Assembly: GCA_028386065.3 (NCBI GenBank)
Contig: JAKUCV010004712.1
Span: 186,001 to 250,000, forward strand
DNA: 64,000 nucleotides
DNA from: Turnera subulata
Lineage: Eukaryota > Streptophyta > Magnoliopsida > Malpighiales > Passifloraceae
Direction of reading: 5' to 3'
In this document: in pieces, positions 48,201-62,544 of the stretch
How positions within the stretch are numbered: position 1 is the first letter of the stretch
Layout of the letters: each line of letters opens with the position of its first letter
The notes under the pieces: generated by a model
What the model was told of the DNA's origin: nothing
The model's database searches: none
The model's input: only the letters and a program-made list of their open reading frames with translations
Position numbers and translations under genes: made by a program

Positions 48201-51200
48201 CTCGACTTAACATGGACACTGCCTTGTCTTCGCCAAGAGTATCTGAAGAAAAGTGAAGATTATTTGGCCCATCTTCTTGGTCATGGTATGATATGCAGCT
48301 GATATTGAATCAAATGTTCACTCATAATTGGTTACTTGCTTTTGTAACTTTTTTCTTTCTGTTCATGTTCATATCCATGTCGTTATGATGTAAATTCATG
48401 CTGCATTCTATTTATACTCATATGAATAATAGAAAGTGAGAAAATAGTGACTTGATTAAGATGAAAATCAGTAAGAAAAGAATTTATTTGAATTTCTCTT
48501 CTTCCCCTAATAATCGTCCGTCTATAGACATTATTCAATGCTATCTGTGAGTCTGACTGATTTTTATTTGTGTTGAAATCTCCCGACTTTTGTTTTCCGT
48601 TCTGGTGTGATTTGTGATCCTTCAATTTACCTTCACAGAGGGCAGAGGAAGCTTGCATTCTTTTCTGAAAGCTAGAGGTTGGGCAACTTCATTGTCGGCT
48701 GGGGTTTCTGATGAAGGAATGCATCGATCTTCTGTGGGTTATATCTTTAGCATGTCGATACACCTCACAGACTCCGGCTTGGAAAAGGTAGCTCCTTTTT
48801 TCTCTTTTTAAGATTGTTTCTTTGCAGTCATGGTGTTTGTTTCTTCAAACTGAACTCCAGGGTTCAGATTTTAGCTCTGTTGGGGGAGACTTCCAACAAC
48901 GATATCACTATCACAGCTGGAGTTTCAGAATGAGTTACATTCATTTCTACTGTACATATTTGCTTGGGGAAGTTTTGTAGGCTTAATAAATAAACTGTGC
49001 AGAATGTTAAATGTTTTATCCTTTCACTCACCTTCCCTTTTATGCATAGACAGATACACCCAGAAAGTCTTTCTTTTTTGTTGTTTCCCTATTGATATCA
49101 TCTACTTTGTCTTCTGGAGCTCATTGTCTTCCTTTGAACTATTTCACTATATCTCTCTATCCTTTTCATTTTAATTGTTTTGCCTCTTCCAATTGTTTCC
49201 ACAAACTTTATGAAGTTGCAATGGCCCTGCTGGAGCTTTGCTAGCACGGTTTCTGTTTTTTTTTTTTTTTTCTTTCTTTTTCATTGTTTTCTTGTTGCTG
49301 ATGAGCTGGTACAAGCCTATAATCTTCACTCTTAATTCTGATACTCTCTTCATATATGATTATCCTTTTTTTTTTCAGGTTTTGGACATCATAGGATTTG
49401 TTTATCAATATCTGAAGTTGTTACGTCAAATTTCTCCTCAAGAATGGATATTCAAAGAACTGCAAGATATTGCAAACATGGAATTCAGATTTGCAGAGGA
49501 GCAACCTCAGGATGATTATGCTTCAGAACTTGCAGGTCCGTCTGCTATGTTGTGCTTGTATAAAGCTTAGATTAAGATTTGGTTCAGTTTCTTCCTGAAA
49601 TCTGAGATGTCAAATCTCTTGTTTAATAGTATGCATTTGAGTACTGGGAAAATAACTGCTATCCTTCTGCTTGCCTCCCCTTCCGACCATCCAACCTGAA
49701 GGAGAAAAAGTAGTGGAAAAAAAGGAAAAGAGAAGATAGTGTGCAGGTTTCTTTTAACAGTTTCCTAAAGCAAACAAATAATAGCAGTAAAAATAGTCTA
49801 CAATTTCTCATACGACTCCTGCATTTTGTTACTGAGTTTGGAACATTTTAGAGGAATTGGATAGGATGTTCCAATCTTTTTGGGATACTGTTGGTCCTGG
49901 ATACGGGTTGTTTTATGATTGACACATAATGATATATTTGACGATCAGTTGAAAGGAGTGATGTTCTTGCTGTTTGATCAAGTAAACCACAATCAGATTC
50001 ATACAATGTTTCAATTTCATTTTCCCCTTACCTCTTCAGAAAAGTTTCTACAATCGAATTACTATGTCGTATAGTGTTAATTAGTTGAGGTTGCCGCTTC
50101 CTGCTCAAGCTTGCTTTTCCGCTCATCATTTAATGGCTTTCATATCGTTGGGTGTACAACATTGACTTTCACTAACTGTTGGTGGCGATCCTCTGCTGCA
50201 GTGAATTTGCTTGTCTATCCTGTAGAACATGTGATATGTGGGGATTATGTGTACAAGATTTGGGATGAGGAAATGATAAAGCACGTCCTCAGTTTCTTCA
50301 CACCTGACAACATGAGAGTTGATGTGTTGTCAAAGTCAATGATCAAGTCCCAAGGTCATATGGTCTTTCAACTCTCCTATCTTGCTTCATTTTATACTAA
50401 TGTATTGTCAGATGGTAACTATTCTTGAACAAGTAGAAGTGTGAAAGGATGAGATATAATGTTCTGTTTACGAAGGCAACTGTTTGCTTACACCATGGCC
50501 GTAGTCTCATCTTTCTCATCATTCTCATGTGCCAAATTTCTCACTATCGTATTTGTTAGATCTTTGTAAAACTGACCAGATCACTTTCCTCCCCACTGAC
50601 ATGTTGCAGATTTCCAGTCAGAGCCTTGGTTTGGATCACATTATGTGGAAGAACATATTTCTCCTTCTTTGATTGAATTGTGGAGGGAACCTCCAGAAAT
50701 TGACGTATCATTACATCTTCCTTCAAAGAATGAGTTCATTCCTAAGGACTTCTCCATACGTTCCAGTGATTTGGAGAACGTTGCTACAAGTTCATCTGCT
50801 CCAAGATGCATTGTTGACGAACCATTAATGAAGTTTTGGTACAAGCTTGACAAGACTTTTAAAGTACCGCGTGCCAATACATATTTCCGTATAAATCTGA
50901 AAGGAGGATATGATAATGCGAAAAGTTTTCTTTTCACTGAACTGTTTATGCATCTTCTGAAGGATGAGCTGAATGAGATTATCTATCAGGTTGGTTGATT
51001 TCAAATTGCTCTTTCAGGGAAAAAATTGGTTGAAAACTCTAGATGCATTTATTCAGATATCTGCTTTGTTGCTTTTCTTATTCAGTGGCCTGCTGCTATA
51101 TGTCTATATAATAGAATTAGTGGAGCAGGAACTCGTATCTATAGGTAGATGTGAGATGTGTCTAAACTTGGATAGGAAGAAGTGTAAACTAATCTATATA

Positions 51201-54196
51201 GAACACATTAAAGCTGAAGAGGAGGGACTCTCCCTGTGTAATACCCAAAAGGTCATCACAAGATAGCTGCTAATTCTATACTACATGTAGGTGATGTTTC
51301 TCCTTAACTTGTCCTGCATTTTCATAAATGAAAAGAAATTTCCTCGAGTGTATGCTACTCTTAGTTCTGTTCTGAATTTTCTTTTTGCTTCTTGCTTTTC
51401 TGTGCCTTGCATGGTCTATGATTTATGTGTATTAAATTGGTTCAGTGATTCTCATCTCCTATATTTGTATCTACTGTTGACTTTCTGTATCTCACACGGG
51501 AAGAACTTTTCATTGCGTCTCTGCAGGCTAGTGTTGCCAAGTTGGAAGCATCTGTATCTCTTTCTGGTGACAAACTGGAGCTGAAAGTATATGGTTTCAA
51601 TGATAAGGTCCCAGTGCTCTTGTCCAAAATCTTGGCAGTGGCAAAATCATTTATGCCAACAAATGATCGTTTTAAGGTATATATTTTTAGTATATGCATT
51701 AAACATAGGCTCCAATGTACAAGTAACATTTTTCAGTTATGAATCAGGCTTTTAGTTGATATGCATTTTGTTGGAAATTGTGTTAAGTTGCTATTCAGAT
51801 TCCTGGTTTTGCATGTTTACACCAACTTGATTTAACAGGTAATTAAAGAGGACATGGAGAGAGCTCTGAAAAATGTGAATATGAAACCTCTAAGTCATTC
51901 ATCATACTTGAGACTTCAAGTTCTTTGTAAGAAATTCTATGACGCGGAAGAGAAGCTTTCAGTTTTAAGCGAACTATCTCTTGCTGATCTAGTGGCGTTT
52001 ATTCCTGAACTGCGTTCCCAGGTACTTAAACACCCTTCATGTTGGAAGTCTAGCTGTTTGACTTTAGTTATGGTTTGCTTATTTTGGCATTATTACGCCT
52101 CCACTTCACTTTTGTCTGTTTTTGTACAGCTTTACATTGAGGGCCTATGCCATGGCAATTTGTTAGAACAAGAAGCTATTGACATATCAAATATATTTAT
52201 AAAGAACATGTCTTTACCACCACTTCCAGTGAATATGAGGCATGAAGAACAAGTAATATGCCTTCCCTTCGGCGCCAACCTTGTGAAAGATGTGTATGTT
52301 AAGAACAAGTCTGAAACAAACTCCGTGCTTGAGGTAACTCAAAACTGACTGTCTTTGCTTAGCTCCGCTTTCTCTGATTGGCTTCATCAAGTAGTTATTT
52401 TAATTATATCCCCGTTTCCTTATTTGTTGCAGCTTTATTTTCAAATTGAGCCAGACGTTGAGTCAGAATCAATAAAAATGAAGGCCTTGTTAGATCTTTT
52501 TGATGAAATTGTAGAAGAACCACTCTTTAACCAGCTAAGGTGACTTTTTTCTTGGCTATGTATATCTTTTTTTGTTATCATGTTTCTTGGGTAGATGAGC
52601 ATATTGTTATGAAAGCATGCAAGTGCTTTGGAATTATGTACTTGTGTACCGTAACTCTGATATTTCAGGTTGCCACTGAGACTGTCTTGTCGGTTACTCT
52701 AATTAATTTAGAAATGTATAATGCCCATTTATCTACATATCTTGTTAGATAGAAATAAATAATGTTTCAAATGAATAACTCTATATACTATGGTTGTTGA
52801 TGCCCATGGTATGCAGAATGATTTATATGATATCCACATAAATGTATGGAACCAATTTTTCTTGATGTTAACTTCATCTTTAACGTCTTATTCTATTTGA
52901 GAAGTCTTAAGTTCTTTTCTTTAACACAGAACAAAGGAGCAGCTTGGCTATGTGGTGGAATGTAGCCCACGGGTAACATTCCGTGTATATGGTTTTTGTT
53001 TCTGCCTTCAGTCTTCCAAGTATACTCCAGTTTACTTGCAGGGAAGAACTGAAAGCTTCATAAATGGCCTTGATGAGTTGTTGGTAAGTATCTGTTCGGC
53101 ACATAATTCATACTGCAAGGTTACAGATCCTTAATTTCCTGGTTACAGTTCCTGGTTTTAAGATGACGATTGCTTTATGGAAACACCAATTTTGTCTAGA
53201 TCATTGTTCTGGCTGTCATGCTCAAGTAGTGTATTCCTTTACTTCTTTTTGGAGAAATTTAGTTGATCTTTTGCATCACCGAATCTGTTTCTCAAGTTCT
53301 CTGACCAGACAATTATGAAAACAAGGAATTTTCTTTTGTATTCTTGCTTTTCTTCCTTTCCTTAAGATTCATACGCTTCATGATTGTTTATATTGCAATT
53401 TATCTCTCAGCTTGTAAAACACATTGTTTCTTGTTTATAGTACTGATAGCCATCCGAAAGAAAATTAATTTGGCACAGTTATTTTTTTGTTGATTTTTTT
53501 AACTTGATAGTTGTATATACCATAATGTCTCTCAGATTTTCATTGCTAACAAAAATATACTGGCCTTACAGGAAGGGCTTGATGATGCATCCTTTGAGAA
53601 TTACAAGAGTGGGTTAATGGCTAAGCTTCTGGAGAAAGATCCTTCCCTTCAATATGAGACCAATCGCCTCTGGAATCAGATTGTTGACAAAAGGTACCAC
53701 TTACTTTTGATTGACATAAATGGCAGTTTTAGTTTTAGTCAGCCTCATGAGGTCTCGCATCAAAGACAAAGACAAGAGCTTTAGCTAGCTCATTATTGTA
53801 GTTATTTGTTACAAACTTGGAGTCTGCATCAGTTGATTTTTCTTTTTCCCCGTGAAATGGTATTTCCGATCACTTGCATCAATTTTTGACTGAGCGTCTA
53901 CCAGATTTCTTGATTTCTTGGTTTTAATAACCCCAATCTTTTTAATTTCCAGATACTTGTTCGACTACTCTCAAAAAGAAGCGGAAGAACTGAAAACCCT
54001 TGAAAAGAAAGATGTTATCAACTGGTACAGAATGTATTTGCTACAATCATCTCCCAAGTGTAGGAGACTTGCAGTTCGGGTGTGGGGTAGCAATACCGAT
54101 ATGAAAGAAGCTGAATCTCGAGCAGACTCTGAGCAAGCCATCAAAGATCTTGCAGCTTTTAAGCAATCATCTGAGTACTATCCAAGCTTTTGCTGA
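45222..54196 (+). CDS. Nardilysin-like M16 metalloprotease
   Basis: A zinc metallopeptidase of the insulinase/nardilysin family, closest in layout to the Arabidopsis protein At1g06900. Nineteen exons: 45222-45617, 45716-45791, 45944-45990, 46432-46544, 47123-47196, 47319-47414, 47497-47616, 48052-48285, 48639-48787, 49379-49535, 50202-50354, 50610-50989, 51527-51676, 51839-52021, 52130-52333, 52433-52539, 52930-53083, 53572-53693, 53953-54196; 1052 aa. The inverted zinc motif is H155-x-x-E158-H159 in AHFLEHMLFMGS; the third ligand should be in the EAMDREVLAVDSEF stretch. The second half carries the inactive M16 repeats (FNQLRTKEQLGYVV). A long Asp/Glu-rich insertion at about residues 55-120 separates the first strand from the catalytic motif, the nardilysin hallmark. 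No signal peptide. The codon for catalytic E158 is split by an intron. Confidence 0.96.
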
Positions 54197-57100
54197 GAAG
54201 AGACTATAGTCTCACTTTTTTTGCCTCGTCTACTGAACAATAAAATTCACTGAGCTCCCAATTTAGGCATATAGATGATTACTTAGATTTGAAAGCAATA
54301 CTATTTCCATTAGGTAATGAAAGCAAAAAATAGTGATGCGACATCACCTTGTATTCTGGTAGCTGACTGAATGGGGCTACCCAAAGTGCATTTTTTTGGA
54401 GAAGGAAAATATTTTTTGAATTGGGTTTTGTTGAGATGAATATGAACTATTTGAATCAAGCTATATATAAATATAGATGGAAAATATAATTTTGAAGGCG
54501 TTTACTTTTGTTTTGTTGTTTAACGATGTAGTGTATGAACAAAAATTGAAAATAGAACAGAAAAGAAATATGATATAGCTAGAGTAAGTTTTTTTTTTTT
54601 TTTTTTTTTTTTTTGATAACGGTAGAGTTAGTTTAGGAAAAAGCATACAGCGAAGAGTTGAAGCAAAGAGGAAAGGTACCATTTTGTTGGATAATAAAAG
54701 AGGGAGAAGGTGCTCGTGTCAACTCACTTGTTTTGGGTACGAGAATCAATTTTTTCCTTTTTTAAGCTCAGGCATCAACTTAGAAAGCAAGAAACAAAAT
54801 TCAACAAATGCATTGATAGCAAACAAGATTTAACATATGCATTATTGGAATGCTAATTTGGCTTTTTAAAGCCCTATACATGATTGTAATATGATTGTCT
54901 ACCCCATCTTGTCAACCAATAGATGCAAAGCAAATATGCTTGTGAATGTGATCCGGTCCTGCATGCATGAGCTCACTTTGCTTTTCATGCATTGCTTGCT
55001 AGCAAGTAGAGAGATCTGTATGTGGATGTTGATGAGTAGCTGATTACACTTCTGGTGTACCTAAGCACGTTGCTGTTAGGGTTCATCTCCTTTCTTCAGA
55101 TGCACATGGAGCTGCACCTCCTAAGGTGGATCAAGTGGGTCCTTTTAGGTGTTGATCTTCTTGTGACCATGTCCTTTGCTTGAGTACCTAACTCACAACA
55201 GTTGTTCAAATTCTGATACAAGTGTTGTCTTGTGTCCCAGTCCAAATGGGTCGACGACTAACAGACAATCCCTAATGAAGGGCACTTTCATTGCCCCCCA
55301 AACCTACAGGAAACTCACTATGAAATAGCTCTCGTGGATGAATTAAAAAAAATGGACTAACCACTCCTGGAAAATGATGTGTCAAGCCATAAGGTTCACA
55401 GGTACTGTTCCTGCAGCCCTACATTTGTTGTTAGCAAAACCAAAAATCTCTTATTTTATGGCTCATATTGTACATACCACCCCAGATACATCCCTTTCGT
55501 GGGGCATTTCTTGGCAGTAGGCAAGGCAACAGCTTAATTTAATTTCTTTTTTTTCTGGTTGGAAATTTTCTTGCTGGTGATCATATATATGCAGGATCAA
55601 TACTTGGAATTATTTGGTGGGAAAGTAATACTTCTTTTTTTCCAAGAGCAGAATCTGTTATCTGCATAAACAATGGCTTACAAAAGCACATGGACACAGT
55701 ACACTAGAGACATGGCCTGCGTATATTAGGAGGAGTATTGTTATATATTCCACATGTAGGGTCTGGAAGGTACGTGCATATGGAAGATATCATCATTAAT
55801 TAATAAACCAAACCTATGGACAAAAAGTAGATATATGCAGCATCCTGCAGACCCTGAAGTAAGCTAATTGAATGATATTGGCAGTGTATAGTAATAGTGG
55901 TGCTTCAAAGAGATAAATTCCAATACTAATTGAGCTATTTATGAGAAAAAAGTAAAAGAAAAGAAAAATCATGACCATGTTCATCTCTGGATATGACCAA
56001 GATCCTGCATAATCTTTGCAAAGATATATTCTAGATATATACACAAATATTGTAGATGTTCATCCCCTCAGAAACCTTGAAGGGCCAACTTGATTAGATT
56101 AGATACCTACTAGCGCTAGAAGATATCTGAAACCTTTACCAAGTTTTATTCCCTCTAGTAATAGAGACAAAGAAAACATAATTGGAGGCAAATCAGGGAG
56201 AATTACAAGAATAAAATATTGGGAATCAGCTTTATTGTTCTTGGCAAACCCAACTATAACACGACACATATAATATGTTTAGTTTTGTTGTCAGTTTGTG
56301 AAGTCATTTTCTTCCGCTGATATTGCGATTTATGTATGCAAAGACTGAAGAAATGATGCATGAATTTATGTCAAACCAAAATTAGAAGGCCGCAAAGCCG
56401 GAACTTGCATGTGCCTCTAACATGGTAGGGTCGACATGAAATCGTCACCTGATTGATTATCCCCCCCAAATAATATAAAATTAAACACTAGTCTTTTTCA
56501 TTGTCAATTCTTAGCTAAAACTATTTGTTTTCATGGTGAAATCATAATAAATCTTAGTAATATATGTTATTTGACTTTAATTCTATTCCTTTATGGAAGT
56601 AATCCAATGTTACATTTAGCAAGGTTATATTAGAGTACAATATGTAGCAAAGCAAAATGATTTATCTTCGAGTTCCTTTCTGATTAACTTCTTCTGAATT
56701 TTAATTTACAAGAAGTTAGTGGAAGCATCACCCCCTAACTATGGCCCAAGTTAAATGAACCCAAATGATCAAGTAAAACTTGTGGTCAATTAGTGTGAGC
56801 AATTGTGCAACGTGTCAACACCCAGCAAGTAAGCTAATGAAACGTGTAATGGGTGTGCTTCTATTTTAATTGATTAATTAACTACATATATATATTGACC
56901 TTGTCTTTTTGTTCCTTGTTTTTTTTTTTATTACACCATATCAAGTATCAACAACTAATTCTGCGTATGTATCTTTGCTCCTCAACCACTGTTTGCATAG
57001 TACACAATAATGGGATTGGAATATGGATTAGTATAGTTTGAAATTTCTCTTAATTAAAGAACTTCTTAATCATAAGGTAAAAGAAATGATCAATGTAGAA

Positions 57101-58400
57101 GAAAAGCACACAAGAGACAAAATTCACGTGTGGGCGGTGCAATCTTGTAGATGGCTGGACATGCATGAGATAGAGATTTATGATAATTTTAACTTCCCTT
57201 TGTCGACGTCCCATAAAAAAGCACACACTAAATATTGGAGAGAAGACATAGACGTACACAATGAAGCCACATATACAATATTGTCATCGCCTAAGCTGAA
57301 ACTAAAAAGTCCAAGAAACTCCATGTCAGCCCTCCAAAATGTTAAGGTTAATATGGAGTCGTCGCAAGCCATGTGAGTGACCCACCAAGTTGGACAAAAA
57401 ATTAACAAAAAAGGTGGACAAGACATATATATATATATCATCATCTTTGATGTTTACCTGGGTTTTGAAAATCTTGCATTTCGGTGGAGAATTCCACCAT
57501 GAAACTCAATGCGTTCATGTACTACAACTTTGAAACTAAGGTAGCTACTAGGGAGTTAATTAAATTTCGTATCGAGTAGAGAATCCTAATAGAAAGGGAT
57601 GTGAAAATCACATATATATGATCTTTTATATATTGTGCTTCTCTCTTTCGTGCCATATTTTGACCAGTCACACATCAGTCTGTGTATACTAGTAGGCCTG
57701 TCCCATAATGTGCAAAATTCACATTCCATGTATAGTTTTGGAACTTTTTTTACCAAAGAGAATTGGCAGAAATGAACATTAATTCTTGGTATGCTCTTTT
57801 TCTATGCATTCATCAAACTTGTGGTGTACATGTACACTCAAAATGTTTGTCCAATTAGATTACATGCATGTTCATAGCCAAATATATATGATTCCCACAT
57901 GTTTTGTAAAAGCAAGATTTCCTTCCATGTGCATGCAATGGATACCATATCTCTTGAATGACCCTACGTACCCAATTCATCAAATTAAGGGCAAATTCAG
58001 TTACCAAATGGTCCCAAATTAAGACACAATGCCCTACACACTAGCCCCTACTTATCCAAATACCAAACATAACACAAGAAATAGGACCAGCCCAAGATTT
58101 AGAAAGAAAAAGAAAAAAGAGAAAAGTTTAAGGAGAGGAAAAAATGTACACACATCAAAACTAGTGGCAACTAGCAAGGAATGCACTTAATTTATCAAAG
58201 TTTGTAGGCAGCAGTTGAGAGATGCATGTGGTGGTTGTGGCCCACAACATTAGAATTGAGCTAATTAGCGGTTGGTAATTTGGGTATCTGCTAACCCAAA
58301 AAATAATAAAAAGCCAGTGCATGTGCAATTTTGATTTCCTATATCAGTTTTGTGGCTTTTGGCCGGCTGTCAAACTCACCTACTCTTTGTGCTCTTTGCT
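54197..58400. other. Gene-poor intergenic region
   Basis: 4.2 kb of AT-rich sequence. The first 200 bases are the protease 3' UTR. Positions 55040-55300 are less AT-rich than their surroundings and look like a decayed repeat, but I cannot place them in a family. The frame at 57038-57376 is short and unlike known proteins. The last kilobase should hold the expansin promoter. Confidence 0.5.
54589..54614. repeat. Homopolymer of 26 T
   Basis: A run of 26 T about 400 bases beyond the protease stop codon. It could be the poly(A) relic of a retroposed sequence on the minus strand, but I see no target duplication or recognisable body next to it. Confidence 0.8.
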
Positions 58401-58409
58401 TATAAATAG
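58401..58409 (+). promoter_or_regulatory. TATA box of the expansin gene
   Basis: TATAAATAG, a near-perfect plant TATA box, is 147 bases upstream of the ATG. The predicted start site is near 58432, with a leader of about 115 bases. Confidence 0.75.
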
Positions 58410-58547
58410 AGGCCAACACTTTATGCCCTTAGCAACAAAACCTCAAAGACATATACAAATAACCAAATTTCAACTTACTAGTAGTACTCTTGCTACTACT
58501 ACTCCTTTGGTTCTCCATAGTTCAACATATCATTAAAAACACAGCAA

Positions 58548-59698
58548 ATGGCAGCTCAAGCATTTTCCTTATCACTTCTTGTATTCTACTGCTTGTTCAG
58601 CTTCCAATTTCTTGAAATTTTGGCTGATTATGGGGGTTGGCAGAGTGCTCATGCCACTTTCTATGGAGGTGGTGATGCCTCTGGCACAATGGGTAAGTCT
58701 AGTAGTCATTCAAGCCCATGCACTTGAATATATACAATTACCCTAACATCAATTAGTTCTTAAAATTAATGTTTTTAAGAAGAATTATTAAATTTTTTTT
58801 TGTGTGATTGCCATGAAAATTTCAGGGGGAGCATGTGGTTATGGTAATTTGTACAGTCAAGGGTACGGGACCAACACTGCAGCACTAAGCACAGCTCTGT
58901 TCAACAATGGCTTGAGCTGTGGTGCTTGCTTCGAAATGAGATGCGACGATGACCCGAAATGGTGCCTCTCTCGCACCATAACTGTCACTGCCACAAACTT
59001 CTGCCCACCAAACCCTTCCTTGCCCAACAACAATGGCGGCTGGTGCAACCCTCCTCTCCAGCACTTCGACTTAGCCGAGCCTGCTTTCCTCCAAATTGCA
59101 CAATACCGAGCTGGAATTGTCCCAGTAGCCTTCAGAAGGTAATAATGGATTGATCAATTCGATCTAAATAGTCTTATTACTTTAACTAAAATTTTCTAAA
59201 CATTTTTTTTTCTCTTTGTTCTTATTATTTAGTCCCGATCATAATCTAGAATCAGACATTGTCGGACCAGTCAGGTCGCAACTTTTTAAGCATTTTATGT
59301 ACATGATGTTTTTGTATATAGCTTTCCTCATGTGGTGTCTTTAGTTTAGTGTCACAATTGATGATCACCATCTTACTTACTGAATGTGTTGCAGGGTGCC
59401 TTGTGTGAAGAAAGGAGGGATCAGGTTTACAATCAACGGTCACTCATACTTCAACCTGGTATTGATCACCAACGTTGGAGGGGCAGGGGATGTGCGTTCA
59501 GTTTCAATCAAAGGGTCAAAGACAGGGTGGCAACCCATGTCAAGGAACTGGGGCCAGAACTGGCAGAGCAACTCTTACCTCAATGGTCAATCCCTATCAT
59601 TCCAAGTCACCACCAGTGATGGTAGGACTGTCACAAGCAACAACGTGGTGCCTGCTAATTGGCAGTTTGGTCAGACCTTCACGGGAGGCCAATTCTAA
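58548..59698 (+). CDS. Alpha-expansin
   Basis: A secreted, non-hydrolytic wall-loosening protein that acts on cellulose-hemicellulose contacts. Three exons (58548-58692, 58826-59138, 59395-59698) give 253 aa, the usual family length. A signal peptide of about 26 residues ([15 protein letters not shown] core) precedes [15 protein letters not shown]. Domain 1 has the [10 protein letters not shown] and [12 protein letters not shown]ys framework and the HFDLAEPAF motif with the conserved Asp. Domain 2 (CBM63-like) carries the aromatic residues in [14 protein letters not shown]. The intron positions are those conserved in EXPA genes. Alpha rather than beta: no glycosylation motif near the N-terminus and the [15 protein letters not shown] insert is present. 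The exact EXPA member is not assigned. Confidence 0.97.
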
Positions 59699-62040
59699 GA
59701 TTGATCATTCAACCAAAACACCCCCATTCTTTTTCCAATTTGGAGGAGAAGAGAAGACCTTAATTAAAATGGGTTTTTATTAGTATATTGTTTTTTACTA
59801 GAAGAAGTTTGATTACTGAAAATGTGTAAATTTAGATAATTTGCTTAGAAAGAAGCCAAGTGAAGGGAGTGGTTTGGTTTTAGTGGAGGATTGGAGGAGA
59901 AGTGGCCTTAAAAGCAGAGGTAGCTAATTAATAGCACCCGCTAGGCCTTTTTTTCTTGTAATAGTATTTGAGAAATGAATGAATCAATGAATCTATCCCA
60001 AATCCAATTCACAAATAATTTGCAGTGAACATTAATTACCTTTATAAGAATGCTTATCGCATAATATATAGAGCAAACATTTGCATAACTGGAATTTAAA
60101 TAAAATGGTAAAATGCATGCTTAGAGTTCGGAATAAGATAATCTTTCCAATCCAAGAATAGCATTAATGGGCCTAAAGAGCGAGTGGAATGAAGGAGAGA
60201 GTGCAAACTTCTGTTGGGCTCAAAGTCAGTCAGGCCGAGATGGCCTTTTTTCTTTTCAATTGAAAGCCCTTGAATTGATCGCCAAGTGGAGCATAGAAGA
60301 TGACAATTGAGCATTCACACTCTCCTTAAATCCTTAAAAAAAACAACCAAGAACGCCATCAATTCCAACAGGAATTACTCTCATACAATGATCTTTTAAT
60401 CCCTTCTTTCTTATTTTTATCACATTACTCTTTTTAAAAATAAATTATTATAAGGACTCTTTTATTTTATTTTTGTCGATTAACTTCTACAAATTAATGC
60501 AAAATGTGACACTACATGATATGATAGGCGTGGTAGGAAATTAGAAAACTAGTGTAGAATAATATAACTTGCCCGTATCATCTCCAATTTTGTCCAGCCC
60601 TAGCCAAAAAATTTGTAGATATCAATATTGAAGATGTATGTGAGTATAAGTGGGTTGGCATTTTTTTTTTCTTTTTTCTCCTTCTTATGGAAGTATAAGT
60701 GGGTTGGCATGATCAAAAGATTAATTAAAAGGAATAGATGTAATTACCATAATTGATCATGCATCTATCTATTGGACACCAGGTAACTTTTCGAACACTC
60801 AGTAGCCCTTTTCCTCAATGTCACCCCACAGTATATTTTCGAGGATAAAGAGGTATCCGCATCCCATCCAAATCTCCTAATGCATGTGCTTAGATGATAG
60901 CGAAAACATTATTCTTATAATTTGATTAATTAATATTGAATTGTGTATTTGGAGAGGATGTGAGTTGGAATTTCACCTTGCCATAGGTAATTATGAATAA
61001 GTAATATTATAAATAGAAGTACAAATTTTGCCTTACAGTAGACCAAACATCCTGATAAAAGGCGTGTTCTCTATGGTCACGTTGCCGGATGTACTTTAAA
61101 ATATTTTTTTTCAAACTTTTTAGGTAGGCTAGTATTCAAATTTTTTTATGTACTAAATCTAAAGAATCATAGGTTGCGATTACCATAGCCTTTACTAAAA
61201 AAGCTGGTAATGATAATAGGAGAAATGTGTTGCTGTCGTTGGTTTCCATAGCCTTTACTAAAAAGAATTATCGGAATAAATTTGTCAGACATCTTTCGCC
61301 GGACAGTAGTTATAGAGACCATGTGTCTCTTCTGGAACAGAGCCGAACACTGATGAGTACTTTTATAGAAGAATTAGCACAAGAATTCCGTGAAAGAAGG
61401 TTAAAATTCAGAAATTATTTGACAGTATTTCCAAAGTCAAGTAATCATCTTCTTACCTTTCTATTTGCTTGATTCCATCATATTTTGCTTTCAGTGCATT
61501 GCATAGAGCTTGGAAAATGATAATGAGCAAAATGTGTTGCATATGTTGATCGGTGCAGCCTAGCCTTTCCTGATGTGGATTATCGGACTTCTTTTATTAG
61601 ACATCTTATAAGGATGGAGATTCTTTATGTAACCACCATTGTGTATTTTATTGAAAAAATACGAACAGAAATAGTTACTTTCAGATCCTTTCCCTAGTGT
61701 TGCTAAATTTTTGGATTCTTGTTTCCATGAAAATTAAACATTCAATGGATATTGTAAATTGAAGGTGGTGTTGAACCTTGTTAATAGAGGTGGAATATCT
61801 CTCTGAAGGGAAATAATACATATTTTATATATTTTTGTCACATTAATTACAAACCTCTTTTATAAAAAAAAAAAACTAACATAACATAATTGAAAGGCTA
61901 ATCTAAATATACTGGTGATTGCAGTTTTAGTGGTATGATATCCTTTTCAAATTGTAAAACCAAAAATAAATACATTATATAATGCTTGTAAGAAGACAAA
62001 GAAAATACATGTCGTCAACAAACTGAAATGGTTGATGTTT

Positions 62041-62544
62041 TTATAGGCCATCAAAATAACAAAGTTGGATAGAATCAAGAACTTATATTAAAAATAAAGA
62101 CTCACATAAAGAATACAAATACTTTTGGTTTAATAGTCAACAGTTAAGTTATTGTTCATAGGATTTTTTTGGCCAATTCTTATTTAGTTAAAATTATTAG
62201 CCTTGTATATAAATGGAGGGCTAAGATTACTTTGAAAGATTTCATCCTGTTACTCCCAATCCAGTAGTAGTTCTTATTTGAATGATCAACAACAGGAAAA
62301 AGTAGAAATGACCAAGAAGAATTATGTGTTGCGCTCAAGTCAGTTTCCTACATGGGCTTTTATAGGCCATCCAAATAAATAACAAAGTTCAATAGAGTCA
62401 AGAAATTATATTAAAATAAAAACGCATATAAATAATACAAATACTTTTGCAATTGAATGATCAACAGGAGGAAAAAAAAAAGAAAGAAAGAAAAAAGTGA
62501 CCGAGATGAATTAGATTGGGCTCAAGTCAGTTTCCTAGATGGGC
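62041..62544. repeat. Diverged tandem duplication
   Basis: Two adjacent units, about 62041-62358 and 62360-62544, both begin TTATAGGCCATC and end GCTCAAGTCAGTTTCCTA followed by ATGGGC. The second lacks about 130 bases of the first. A third, partial relative of the right end is at 60217-60305. Confidence 0.7.
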
